Assembly (NCBI GenBank): GCA_026770585.1
Contig: MU646479.1
Span: 428,283-443,066, forward strand
Length of the DNA: 14,784 nt
Origin: Baffinella frigidus
Lineage: Eukaryota; Cryptophyceae; Cryptomonadales; Baffinellaceae
Reading direction: 5' to 3'
Each line of letters starts with the position of its first letter. The stretch's first letter is position 1. The position numbers and the translations under genes were made by a program. The notes under the pieces were generated by a model. It had not been told where the DNA came from and did not search any database. It saw only the letters and a list, made by a program, of their open reading frames with translations. This document shows, in pieces, positions 6,665 through 12,354 of this stretch.

Positions 6665-6883
6665 GAGCGTTTGCGGTAATTGTTGTCCGTTTTGGACGTA
6701 CGGTTTCCCGGTTTTCCGGTTTTGAAAAGGGACTTATAGGACGTGACAAGGATTTTAAATAGTACCAAGAGGCGCAATTCTGGTACTTTTTAAAATCCTT
6801 GTCACGTCCTATAGGTCCCTTTTCAAAACCGGAAAACCGGAAAACCGTACGTCCAAAACGGACAACAATTACCGCAAACGCTC
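6665..6883. mobile_element. Long-armed MITE, TA target duplication, TIR GAGCGTTTGCGG
   Basis: Two arms of about 105 bp are nearly identical when one is reverse complemented (GAGCGTTTGCGGTAATTG onward, through tttccggttttgaaaaggg). They surround a loop of only about 10 bp. TA lies at 6663-6664 and 6884-6885. The high arm identity suggests a recent insertion. 219 bp, no coding capacity. Confidence 0.92.
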
Positions 6884-6903
6884 TACCCCCGCAGGGGGTC
6901 TGG

Positions 6904-7027
6904 TTGTAGATTTCGGCTCAGCGCGGATTTCACTTCAGGTCGGGGGATCGAATCATTTTCACGTTTTTTCGTTCCCCGATCTCCGGACCTGATCTCGAAA
7001 AAAACCGCGCCAACCCAAAATCTACAA
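6904..7027. mobile_element. Diverged inverted-repeat element
   Basis: Ends ttgtagattt and atctacaa pair, and inner stretches (gcgcgg, cagg-tc, ggg-atcg) are partly complementary. Degenerate and without an obvious target duplication, so an older MITE is only probable. Confidence 0.5.
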
Positions 7028-7075
7028 TAAAACGTGGTCATGCTGATAGTGTAATCACGAAATTCTGATTTCCAG

Positions 7076-7126
7076 GCGAACGAGAGCTTCTCGCGGAAGA
7101 ACGTTGTGCGCGGAATGCACTTCCAG
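7076..7126 (+). CDS. rmlC: RmlC-family epimerase, exon 2 (active-site His)
   Basis: 17 codons reading ANESFSRKNVVRGMHFQ, preceded by an acceptor (tttccag). This is the N-x-S-x-S ... RG-x-H-x-Q motif of RmlC. In the family the histidine of RGxHxQ is the catalytic base (His63 in the Salmonella enzyme) and it is present here. Exon 1 ends DVQQ and joins in phase 0 to give DVQQANESFS, as in family members. The 3' side reads CAG|gcagat, so the donor would be GC rather than GT; the alternative is that the exon end is damaged. About a dozen bases further on, telomere-like repeats begin. Confidence 0.8.
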
Positions 7127-7129
7127 GCA

Positions 7130-7157
7130 GATCTAAACCCTAAACCCTAAACCCTAC
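7130..7157 (+). repeat. Short telomere-like tract after exon 2
   Basis: Three CCCTAAA heptamers follow the word gcagatct that ends exon 2. The same gcagatct-then-CCCTAAA junction recurs after the exon-2 copy at 7403. Confidence 0.85.
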
Positions 7158-7162
7158 CCTTA

Positions 7163-7296
7163 TACGGGGAAACCTATTTATCTTTCATTTCCTGGCAACG
7201 AAAATTACTGCACAATTCGTTCTTACTATGCATATTAAAGCTTCTGTGTAGTAATTTTCGTTGCAAGGAAATGAAAGAAAAATAGATTTCCCCGGA
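7163..7296. mobile_element. 134-bp MITE, copy 3
   Basis: Ends TACGGGGAAACC and, complemented, TCCGGGGAAATC, with TA at 7161-7162 and 7297-7298. The loop (ttcgttctta ... tattaaagc) is the reverse complement of the loop in the copy at 4193, so this one sits in the opposite orientation. Located in the intron after exon 2. Confidence 0.9.
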
Positions 7297-7343
7297 TAAG
7301 TGTACGGTGTGGGAGAATACTCGCCTCTGCTCGGGTTTTCCCT

Positions 7344-7364
7344 AAAAATAGGGTTCCCCGGATA
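7344..7364. mobile_element. Solo terminal repeat of the 134-bp MITE
   Basis: aaaaatagggttccccggat matches the right terminus only; the rest of the element is absent. Confidence 0.65.
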
Positions 7365-7373
7365 AAACCCCTA

Positions 7374-7407
7374 GCCGACGTGATGCGCGGGATGCACTTC
7401 CAGGCAG
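7374..7407 (+). pseudogene. rmlC: Exon 2 copy (3' half) of the RmlC-family gene
   Basis: The + strand reads ADVMRGMHFQA, matching VVRGMHFQA of exon 2 at 7103-7129. The 5' half of the exon and its acceptor are absent. Both copies are followed by gcagatct and CCCTAAA repeats, so exon end and repeat were probably duplicated together. Confidence 0.75.
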
Positions 7408-7410
7408 ATC

Positions 7411-7655
7411 TCAACCCCAAACCCCTAAACCCCAAACCCTAAACCCCAAACCCCAAACCCCAAACCCCAAACCCTAAACCCTAAACCCTAAACCCTAACC
7501 CCTAAAACCTCAACCCTAAACCCTGAACCCTAAATCCTAAATCCTGAATCCTAAACCCTAAACCCTAAGCCCTAAACCCTAAAACCTAAACCCTAAACCC
7601 TAAACCCTACACCCCAAACCCTTAACCCTACACCCTAAACCCTCAACCCCCAACC

Positions 7656-7687
<32 letters not shown>

Positions 7688-7731
7688 ACCCTAAATTCTC
7701 AGCCCCAAACCCTAAACCCCAAACCCTACAC
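7411..7731 (+). repeat. Telomere-like CCCTAAA array inside the gene
   Basis: About 320 bp of degenerate heptamers (CCCTAAA, CCCCAAA, CCCTCAA, CCCTACA). It ends with ctacaccag directly before exon 3, so the last repeat appears to provide the AG acceptor. Interstitial, not a chromosome end. Confidence 0.95.
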
Positions 7732-7734
7732 CAG

Positions 7735-7791
7735 TGGGCGCCGTACATGGGCAAGCTGATCCGGGTGGTGCACGGACGCATGCTCTCACTC
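7735..7791 (+). CDS. rmlC: RmlC-family epimerase, exon 3
   Basis: 19 codons reading WAPYMGKLIRVVHGRMLSL. P-x-x-x-K-L-I-R-V-V-x-G-R is the RmlC segment that follows RGxHxQ. The lysine of GKL is a conserved substrate-site residue in the family. A ccag acceptor precedes it and CTC|gtgctt is a GT donor. Joining to exon 4 gives GRMLSL-VLDIR, which aligns with GRVLDVAVDIR of typical members without gap. One spacing doubt: between HFQ and GKL this gene would be about one residue shorter than usual. The last 19 bases including the donor (gctctcactcgtgct-cccc) recur at 8014-8032. Confidence 0.72.
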
Positions 7792-7804
7792 GTGCTTCCC
7801 CACC

Positions 7805-7879
7805 CACCGTGCATTGCGAAACTCTCTCTCTCCCTCTCTCTCTCTCCCTCTCCCTCCGTCCCTCTCTCCCTCTCCCTCC

Positions 7880-7960
<81 letters not shown>

Positions 7961-8032
7961 GACATGTGCAATCGCTCCACCACTCCACTAGCCCTGGGAA
8001 GTGGACCGAATCCGCTCTCACTCGTGCTGCCC
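7805..8032 (+). repeat. Duplicated segment with (CT)n, second copy 8352-8490
   Basis: Both copies run ccgtgcattgcgaaactctc, a CT tract (7821-7957 and about 8371-8410), ctctgca-a-atgtg-aatcg, ctccacc-ctccactagccct, and a ggagtggacc-aat segment. They lie in tandem in intron 3 and differ mainly in CT-tract length. Leucine/serine or arginine/glutamate repeat frames across the tracts are microsatellite artefacts. Confidence 0.9.
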
Positions 8033-8035
8033 CGC

Positions 8036-8350
8036 CTGCTTGGCCACCCAGGATTATGTGGGGGGGTATTTCATTTAATTAGGATTCATAAGTAAAATTA
8101 CCTATGCCATGGTAATTTCTCCTATGATTTCTCCTATGCACCAATGAAACAGGCTCCTGTGTAACTATTCTCATCGTCCCGTAAGGTCTGTATGGTCCTT
8201 AGCGCACCGTATGGTTCTCAACCCACTGGACACCCGTGCAGTATGTTCATAGGCTAACGGCCTGAAAATGGGGTAGTTAGGCATACGGTATTGCCTAGGA
8301 CCTCCTACCGTAGGCCGAGGGATCCTAGGACCAAAACGTCCCGACTTGGA
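8036..8350. other. Intron 3 stretch; palindromic CCTACCGTAGG site
   Basis: No exon recognised. Holds direct repeats of tcctatg words at about 8100-8140 and one copy of the cctaccgtagg palindrome with tcctagga words at about 8285-8330, the motif of the 24-bp minisatellite. Confidence 0.5.
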
Positions 8351-8491
8351 AGCCCCGCAACCGTGCATTGCGAAACTCTCTCCATCTCTCTCTCGCTCTC
8401 TCTCTCTCTGCAAATATGTGGAATCGCTCCACCCCTCCACTAGCCCTTTGGGGAGTGGACCAAATCTGGCTCGTGATGCCCCACCACCTCC

Positions 8492-8558
8492 TTGGGGTTT
8501 GGGGTTTGGGGTTTGGGGTTCGGGGTTCGGGGTTCGGGCTTTGGGCTTTGGGGTTTGC
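8492..8558 (-). repeat. Telomere-like tract, GGGGTTT orientation
   Basis: About nine GGGTTTG/GGGTTCG heptamers, opposite in orientation to the array at 7411-7731. Confidence 0.9.
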
Positions 8559-8664
8559 ATCCAAACACTGCCGTTTCACCTTGAGAGCAGCGACTTTACG
8601 AAAAGCCAACGCCTGCTGCCCCGCCGCCACGCACGCCCAACATTCTCGCGCGTCTGTCTCGCAG

Positions 8665-8727
8665 GTGCTGGACATACGGCACGGGTCACCGACGTTCGGG
8701 AAGGCGGTGGCGCGGGAGCCCTGCTGA
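8665..8727 (+). pseudogene. rmlC: Exon 4 copy A (truncated by stop)
   Basis: After a good acceptor (gtctcgcag) the frame reads VLDIRHGSPTFGKAVAREPC then TGA. G-S-P-T-F-G-K is the classical RmlC motif, here better conserved than in the copy at 8876 (STTFG). The exon breaks at ARE and unrelated sequence brings a stop. Two shorter repeats of acceptor plus exon start follow at about 8750 (ctctcaggttgtggacacac) and 8797 (ctgaggtgctggac). Confidence 0.75.
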
Positions 8728-8875
8728 ATTGTCACGTGCTGTCTCTCAGGTTGTGGACACACGCCACGTGATGTCTCTCAGGCGTCACGTGCCATCTCTG
8801 AGGTGCTGGACAAAGGTGTAAAGGAGTCCCTCGACGTAATTGTCAAGGACATACTGGTCAATTCATGTCTTTCAG

Positions 8876-8971
8876 GTGTTGGACATACGGCAAGGGTCGA
8901 CGACGTTCGGGAAGGCGGTGGCGCGGGAGCTCTCAGCTGCGCGCGGGGACGGAGAGGGCGAGTGGATCTGG
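8876..8971 (+). CDS. rmlC: RmlC-family epimerase, exon 4 (only full copy)
   Basis: 32 codons beginning VLDIRQGSTTFGKAVAREL and ending EGEWIW, flanked by acceptor tctttcag and donor TGG|gtaccc. It corresponds to the D-I-R-x-G-S-x-T-F-G ... W-I-P stretch of RmlC; joining phase 0 to exon 5 gives EWIW-VPPGFANG, matching the family's LWIPPGFAHGF. A family-unlike insert AARGDGEGE sits before the tryptophan. This is the only copy with both splice sites, so it is the best candidate for the used exon. Partial copies occur at 8665, 9105, 9573, 10150 and, inverted, near 10983. Confidence 0.78.
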
Positions 8972-9059
8972 GTACCCGACCCTACACCCCACACCGAAGC
9001 GACTCAAATCTGGATCTGGGCCGAGTTTCCACTTGAGGCCATCTATTCACCCCCCCCCC

Positions 9060-9100
9060 AGGAAATCCATAGGTCCCTAGGGGGTTGCTACCGTAGGGTC
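9060..9100 (+). repeat. Dispersed repeat cctaggg ... ctaccgtagggtcgt, copy 1
   Basis: aggtccctagggggttgcta followed by ccgtagggtcgt recurs at about 9512-9545 and inverted at 9782-9820. Here it replaces the 5' part of exon 4 copy B. Confidence 0.85.
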
Positions 9101-9104
9101 GTCC

Positions 9105-9173
9105 ACGTTCGGGAGGGCGGTGGCGCGGGAGCTCGCCGCCGCGCGCGGGGACGGAGAGGGCGAGTGGATCTGG
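9105..9173 (+). pseudogene. rmlC: Exon 4 copy B (5' end and donor lost)
   Basis: Reads TFGRAVARELAAARGD then GEGEWIW, matching exon 4 from its tenth codon. The first nine codons and the acceptor are replaced by a dispersed repeat. The donor is mutated (TGGgaacc instead of TGGgtaccc), so this copy cannot splice as exon 4 does. Confidence 0.72.
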
Positions 9174-9297
9174 GAACCACCCGCCAAAACCCGAAACCCG
9201 AAACGCCCCAAATGGCCGCCGGAAGCTGGCGTTTCGTGCCGGAACCGGCAACGTTCACCAAGTTTCCATTGTGGATGTGGCCATGTCCTCTGCACTC

Positions 9298-9465
9298 CCA
9301 CCAGCCCTCCGAGGTGGCTCACATAGTGCTCTGGAACTGTTTTCAAAAGTTAATTTTCAAGCTCAAATTTGTTGAATTTTGAGCTCTGGAGGTCGGATCC
9401 GACCTCCAGAGCCTTGAAATCTAAAAGGGTTCCAGGCACTATTTGAGCCACCTCGGAGGGCTAGT
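9298..9465. mobile_element. Palindromic element with perfect 30-bp centre
   Basis: Outer arms ccaccagccctccgaggtgg and its near complement at about 9446-9465 pair over about 40 bp. The centre at 9383-9412 is a perfect 30-bp palindrome about GGATCC (gctctggaggtcgga and complement). About 165 bp, non-coding, in intron 4. Confidence 0.8.
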
Positions 9466-9572
9466 GGTCCGCGCTAGCTGTGCCGATTATGATACCGCGG
9501 CAGTGGCTCGCTAGGTCCCTAGGGGGTTGCTACCGTAGGGTCGTTCCGATTATAATACCGATTATAATGCCG

Positions 9573-9597
9573 CGGGAGCTGTCCGCCGCGCGCGGGG
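9573..9597 (+). pseudogene. rmlC: Exon 4 copy C (short relic)
   Basis: Reads RELSAARG, as in exon 4, flanked on both sides by unrelated repeat sequence. About 25 bp only, so identification rests on base-level match (gcgggagct-tc-gc-gcgcgcgggg) to 8924-8950. Confidence 0.6.
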
Positions 9598-9611
9598 GGC
9601 TAGTCGCCCCC

Positions 9612-9613
<2 letters not shown>

Positions 9614-9647
<34 letters not shown>

Positions 9648-9695
9648 GGTGGGAGAGAGAGAGGAGAGAGGGCAGGGGGAGAGAGAGGGAGAGAC
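9614..9695. repeat. (GA)n microsatellite
   Basis: GA-rich tract with interruptions, followed by ccctaaaccctaaccccta. Confidence 0.95.
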
Positions 9696-9941
9696 ATGTA
9701 CCCTAAACCCTAACCCCTAGGACATACATGTATGCCATGCATGCACCCATGGAGGATGTAGACCATGCATGCACCCACGGAAGGGACGACCCTACGGTAC
9801 CAACCCCCTAGGGACCTAGCGCGCCACTGCCGCGGTATCATATGCATATGCTGTAGACCATGCCTACACGGAAGGGACTGCGAAAGCGGAAGGGACTGCA
9901 GTGGCGGAATCATGACCAGACGTATCCCGTAAGTGCCTAGG

Positions 9942-9984
9942 AGGCCCTCGCGGTAGGGTACCGCGAACCCTACCGCGGGGGCCT
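9942..9984. other. Long hairpin with ACCCTACCGCG arms
   Basis: aggccctcgcggtagggt pairs with accctaccgcgggggcct (17 of 18 positions) around a 7-base loop. The arms contain the ggtaggg motif typical of this locus's palindromes. Function unknown. Confidence 0.8.
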
Positions 9985-10015
9985 GAAAAGTGTCAACCGT
10001 GAACGGTTACACCCC

Positions 10016-10145
10016 TGTTCCAGCAAGTGACTTATTCAGGAGAGTTGAACCTTTCCCCGAAACGCTCACGGTAGAGGAGGACTTAAGTCGAGGTCTTAGC
10101 CCGCAAAAATAAAATCAATATTGATTTCTGATTCAGAATTGCTTC
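10016..10145 (+). repeat. Two-block repeat A-B, rearranged copy at 11080-11207
   Basis: Block A (tgttccagcaagtgactt through tttccccgaaac) is followed by block B (gctcacggtagaggag through gattcagaattgcttc). At 11080-11207 block B comes first in the same orientation and block A follows inverted. Block B contains the palindrome aaatcaatattgattt. Confidence 0.85.
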
Positions 10146-10149
10146 GCGG

Positions 10150-10169
10150 CCGCGCGCGAGTGGATCTGG
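10150..10169 (+). pseudogene. rmlC: Exon 4 copy D (3' end with donor)
   Basis: gcgcgcgagtggatctgg|gtacgc: the last codons EWIW of exon 4 with the GT donor kept. It lies directly after repeat A-B and is followed by the CCCTACA array. It is the donor nearest to exon 5. Confidence 0.65.
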
Positions 10170-10185
10170 GTACGCCCGCTGAGCC

Positions 10186-10345
10186 CCAAATCCTACACCC
10201 TACACCCTACACCCTACACCCTACACCCTACACCCTACACCCTACACCCTACACCCTACACCCTACACCCTACACCCTCAACCCTAAACCTTAAACCCCA
10301 AACCCTCATCCCTAAACCCTCATCCCTACACCCTCAACCCTAAAG
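10186..10345 (+). repeat. Telomere-like CCCTACA array
   Basis: At least ten near-perfect CCCTACA heptamers followed by degenerate CCCTAAA/CCCTCAA units. It lies in the intron before exon 5, downstream of exon-4 relic D. Confidence 0.95.
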
Positions 10346-10515
10346 GTAAAGCGGCGTCTCCCCTCGTTTCAGGTGGCAGTGCCGCTAATCCCGAACATGC
10401 TACCGCATCGATTCAAAACCCGCGCATAATTTTTCACAGAAAACTGGGTGAAAGTTGGAGGTCTGAATTTGGAAGACATCCACTCGAGAACCATCGCTCA
10501 CGGATCCTGTTGCAG

Positions 10516-10581
10516 GTGCCGCCGGGGTTTGCAAACGGCGGGGCGTACCTGGAGGACACGCTCATCGAGTACTTCTGCACA
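10516..10581 (+). CDS. rmlC: RmlC-family epimerase, exon 5
   Basis: Preceded by gttgcag and reading VPPGFANG then GAYLEDTLIEYFCT. P-P-G-F-A-H/N-G and the L-E-D-x-x-x-x-Y-x-C-T segment are the RmlC block that follows W-I-P. The usual A-H-G is A-N-G here, and an aromatic is replaced by GA. The tyrosine of EYFCT corresponds to a conserved active-site region tyrosine of the family. A donor-like ACAG|gtttcg follows; the frame also stays open past it to 10677. The remaining family segment (W-x-D-P ... SxKD, holding the Asp of the catalytic dyad) was not found anywhere downstream, so the gene is incomplete here or continues outside. Confidence 0.75.
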
Positions 10582-10740
10582 GGTTTCGAGCCTGCCCGAA
10601 CACCCCGTAGCAGCTCAAAGGGGTCGGCTGGAGGAATAAAACTATTTAATTCGTTGCATATGAGCCTACGGTAGGACATCCCTAGGGACCTACGGCGTGA
10701 ATAGATGGCTCAGGACGTGAAGGCGAGGATTTTCTTGGGA

Positions 10741-10796
10741 TGCCTCGAGGACACGCTCGTCGAGTACTTCTGCACAGGTTTCGAGCCTGCCCAGAG
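10741..10796 (+). pseudogene. rmlC: Exon 5 copy (3' half)
   Basis: Reads CLEDTLVEYFCTGFEPAQ, matching YLEDTLIEYFCTGFEPAR of the exon at 10516. The PPGFANG half and acceptor are missing. Identity continues across the putative donor (acaggtttcgagcctgccc) before diverging. Confidence 0.72.
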
Positions 10797-10805
10797 GGGA
10801 GACGC

Positions 10806-10976
10806 TAGGGTTTAGGGTGTAGGGTTTCGGGTTTCGGGTGTAGGGTTTCGGGTTTCGGGTTTAGGGTTTAGGGTGTTGGGTTTCGGGTTTAGGGTGTAGG
10901 GTTTCGGGTTTAAGGTGTAGGGTTTCGGGTTTAGGGATGAGGGTTTAGGGTTTAGGGTGTAGGGTTTAGGGTTCAG
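10806..10976 (-). repeat. Telomere-like array, TTTAGGG orientation
   Basis: About 170 bp of TTTAGGG, TGTAGGG and TTTCGGG heptamers, opposite in orientation to 10186-10345, so the two arrays face each other around exon 5. Confidence 0.95.
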
Positions 10977-10978
10977 CG

Positions 10979-11017
10979 GGCGTACCCAGATCTACTCGCG
11001 CGCGGTGTCGAGCCTGC
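10979..11017 (-). pseudogene. rmlC: Inverted exon 4 end relic joined to exon 5 tail
   Basis: The reverse complement reads gcgcgcgagtagatctgg followed by gtacgcccgctga, the same sequence as 10150-10186 except that the EWIW codons now contain a TAG. On the + strand it joins gtcgagcctgccc, the sequence just past exon 5. Confidence 0.65.
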
Positions 11018-11079
11018 CCACCCCTGTGTCACGTCCCCCACGGGCCCGCCTCGGGTTCTTTGTGGCCCACTTGATGTCA

Positions 11080-11207
11080 AAAGCTCACGGTAGAGGAGAA
11101 ATTAAGTCGTAAAGACCAAATCAATGTTGATTTCTGATTCAGAATTGCTTCCCCGCTAGTTTCGGGGAAATGTTCACCTCTCCTGAATGAGTCACTTGCT
11201 GGAACAG
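11080..11207. repeat. Rearranged copy of repeat A-B
   Basis: Block B forward (gctcacggtagaggag to gattcagaattgcttc), then block A inverted (tttcggggaaatgttcacc to cacttgctggaaca). See 10016-10145. Confidence 0.85.
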
Positions 11208-11292
11208 AAGTGTACAACCCGCAGTGCGACACATGACCAAACACATGAAAATTACCACACACCTCAAAACCCTGGTTTCAACGTGGGGGATT
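11206..11292 (+). repeat. Repeat C, copy 1
   Basis: gtgtacaacccgcagtgcga, then accaaacacat-aaaat-ac, a cctcaaa-cc segment and gtgggggatt. Full or partial copies at 11433-11559, 11824-11955 and 11946-11990. Confidence 0.9.
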
Positions 11293-11432
11293 TCACAGGG
11301 AAACGGTTTTAATTTAAAACTTTCTGGCAATGAAATTTACTACCCATAATGAGTTTTACTAGTCATATTAAAGCATTTGTGTAGTAATTTTCATTGAATC
11401 ACAGGTTTTAAATTAAAACCGTTTTCCTATGA
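11293..11432. mobile_element. MITE inserted in repeat C, 4-bp duplication GATT
   Basis: Ends TCACAGGGAAACGG and, complemented, TCATAGGAAAACGG, followed by ttttaatttaaaac arms. Other copies of repeat C read gggggattgaccagcc without interruption; here GATT appears on both sides (11289-11292 and 11433-11436), giving the empty site directly. The core and loop (tttactac ... tattaaagcatttgtgtagt) match the inside of the 134-bp MITEs although the ends differ completely. Confidence 0.9.
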
Positions 11433-11559
11433 GATTGACCAGCCTCGTGTGGCAGGAGTGTACAACCCGCAGTGCGACACGTTACCAAACACATCAAAAT
11501 CACCACACACCTCAAACCCCGGGGGTTGATATGGGGGATTGATCAGCCTCGTGTGGCCA
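11433..11559 (+). repeat. Repeat C, copy 2
   Basis: Starts gattgaccagcctcgtgtgg, continues through tacaacccgcagtgcgac and ends at a new gattgatcagcctcgtgtgg, consistent with tandem copies of about 110 bp. Confidence 0.9.
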
Positions 11560-11571
11560 CAGCCGCCCACC

Positions 11572-11732
11572 CCACACAGCGGGCTACGAAGGGATTTTCG
11601 GGCACTTAGTGCCCGAGTTTCCGTTACCTTATCCGTAGGAACCCCCCTATGCCCCTACGGGTTGCCTACCGTAGAGTCCTAGGTCTTATCGCTTAGGGGT
11701 TATTCAAAAACCCTTCGAAGTCCACCGTGTGG
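11572..11732. mobile_element. MITE-like element, TIR CCACACRGYGGRCT
   Basis: Left CCACACAGCGGGCTACGAAG and right complement CCACACGGTGGACTTCGAAG pair over about 30 bp. Inside is the hairpin cgggcac/gtgcccg at 11598-11614 and a cctaccgtag site. The related end ccacacagtgggctacgg occurs at 13793. Confidence 0.75.
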
Positions 11733-11780
11733 CTAAGACCCTGCCCCGCGAAACCGGTTCATAAGTACTCTATGCGCGGT

Positions 11781-11820
11781 AGGTTACCTAGGTAGGTAGG
11801 TAGGTAGGTAGGTAGATAGG
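11781..11820. repeat. (TAGG)n microsatellite
   Basis: About eight TAGG units, as in the tract at 2169-2217. Confidence 0.9.
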
Positions 11821-11823
11821 GGA

Positions 11824-11996
11824 TTGACCAGCCTCGGAAAGGGGATTGACCAGCCTCGTGTGGCAGGAGTGTACAACCCGCAGTGCGACACGTGACCAAA
11901 CACATCAAAATCACTAAACACCTCAAAACCCGGGGTTTGATATGGGGGATTGACCAGCCTCGTGTGGCAGGGGTGTACAACCCGCAGTGTGAGGCT
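11824..11996 (+). repeat. Repeat C, copies 3 and 4
   Basis: Copy 3 runs from gattgaccagcctcg (itself duplicated at 11823 and 11843) to gggggattgacc at about 11955. Copy 4 starts there and breaks off after tacaacccgcagtgtga, running into the next repeat family. Confidence 0.88.
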
Positions 11997-12190
11997 GCGA
12001 TCTCGCCGCTCTCGCCTGACATCGACTGGTCATTCCCACCCCATTCTTGGAACCGTTACCCCGTTCTTGGAGCCGTTACCCCGTTCTTGGAGCCAATTTT
12101 ACCCCGTGCTTGGAGCCGTTACCCCGTTCTTGGAGCCGTTTGTCAAGTTTGCCGCTCTCGCCAGACATCGACTGGTCTCGTTCCTCCTCC
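11997..12190 (+). repeat. 20-bp minisatellite block 1 with conserved flanks
   Basis: A lead-in gatctcgccgctctcgcc then tgacatcgactggtcattcc precedes about five units of the 20-mer ccgttaccccgttcttggag (12041-12140), then gtttgtcaa-tttgccgctc. The same lead-in, array and tail recur at 12355-12745. Confidence 0.92.
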
Positions 12191-12354
12191 AACAATCCTT
12201 TTCCTTTGGAAAGGGTGTATCTTGCCGGCACCTTGTGTTGGTGCCCCACAGAGGGGAGAGGGGGGGGGTTGCTCTGCCGTAGTATTGGGACACGTCTGGT
12301 GGGGGGGGGGTCAAAGGAAAAGGGTGTATAGTGTACACATTACCTGGTTGAGAG
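12191..12354. other. Spacer between minisatellite blocks
   Basis: Short facing words ccttttcctttg (about 12197) and caaaggaaaagg (about 12312) and two G runs. No gene recognised. Confidence 0.5.

Larger units (their letters stand above)
9487..9838. repeat. 57-bp inverted repeat around GA tract
   Basis: The block gataccgcggcagtggctcg through taccgtagggtcgt at 9487-9545 is found inverted at 9782-9838 with few mismatches. Between them are ccgattataataccg repeats, an exon-4 relic, the (GA)n tract at 9614-9695 and catgcatgcaccca repeats at about 9737 and 9763. Confidence 0.85.

Noticed and set aside
7671-8095. Leucine/serine-rich or arginine/glutamate-rich proteins
   Set aside because: Translations of (CT)n/(GA)n tracts.
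10582-10677. Extension of exon 5 as the RmlC C-terminus
   Set aside because: The frame is open but lacks the W-x-D-P and S-x-K-D segments expected there, and the sequence after gagcctgccc differs between the two exon copies, so it is more likely intron.
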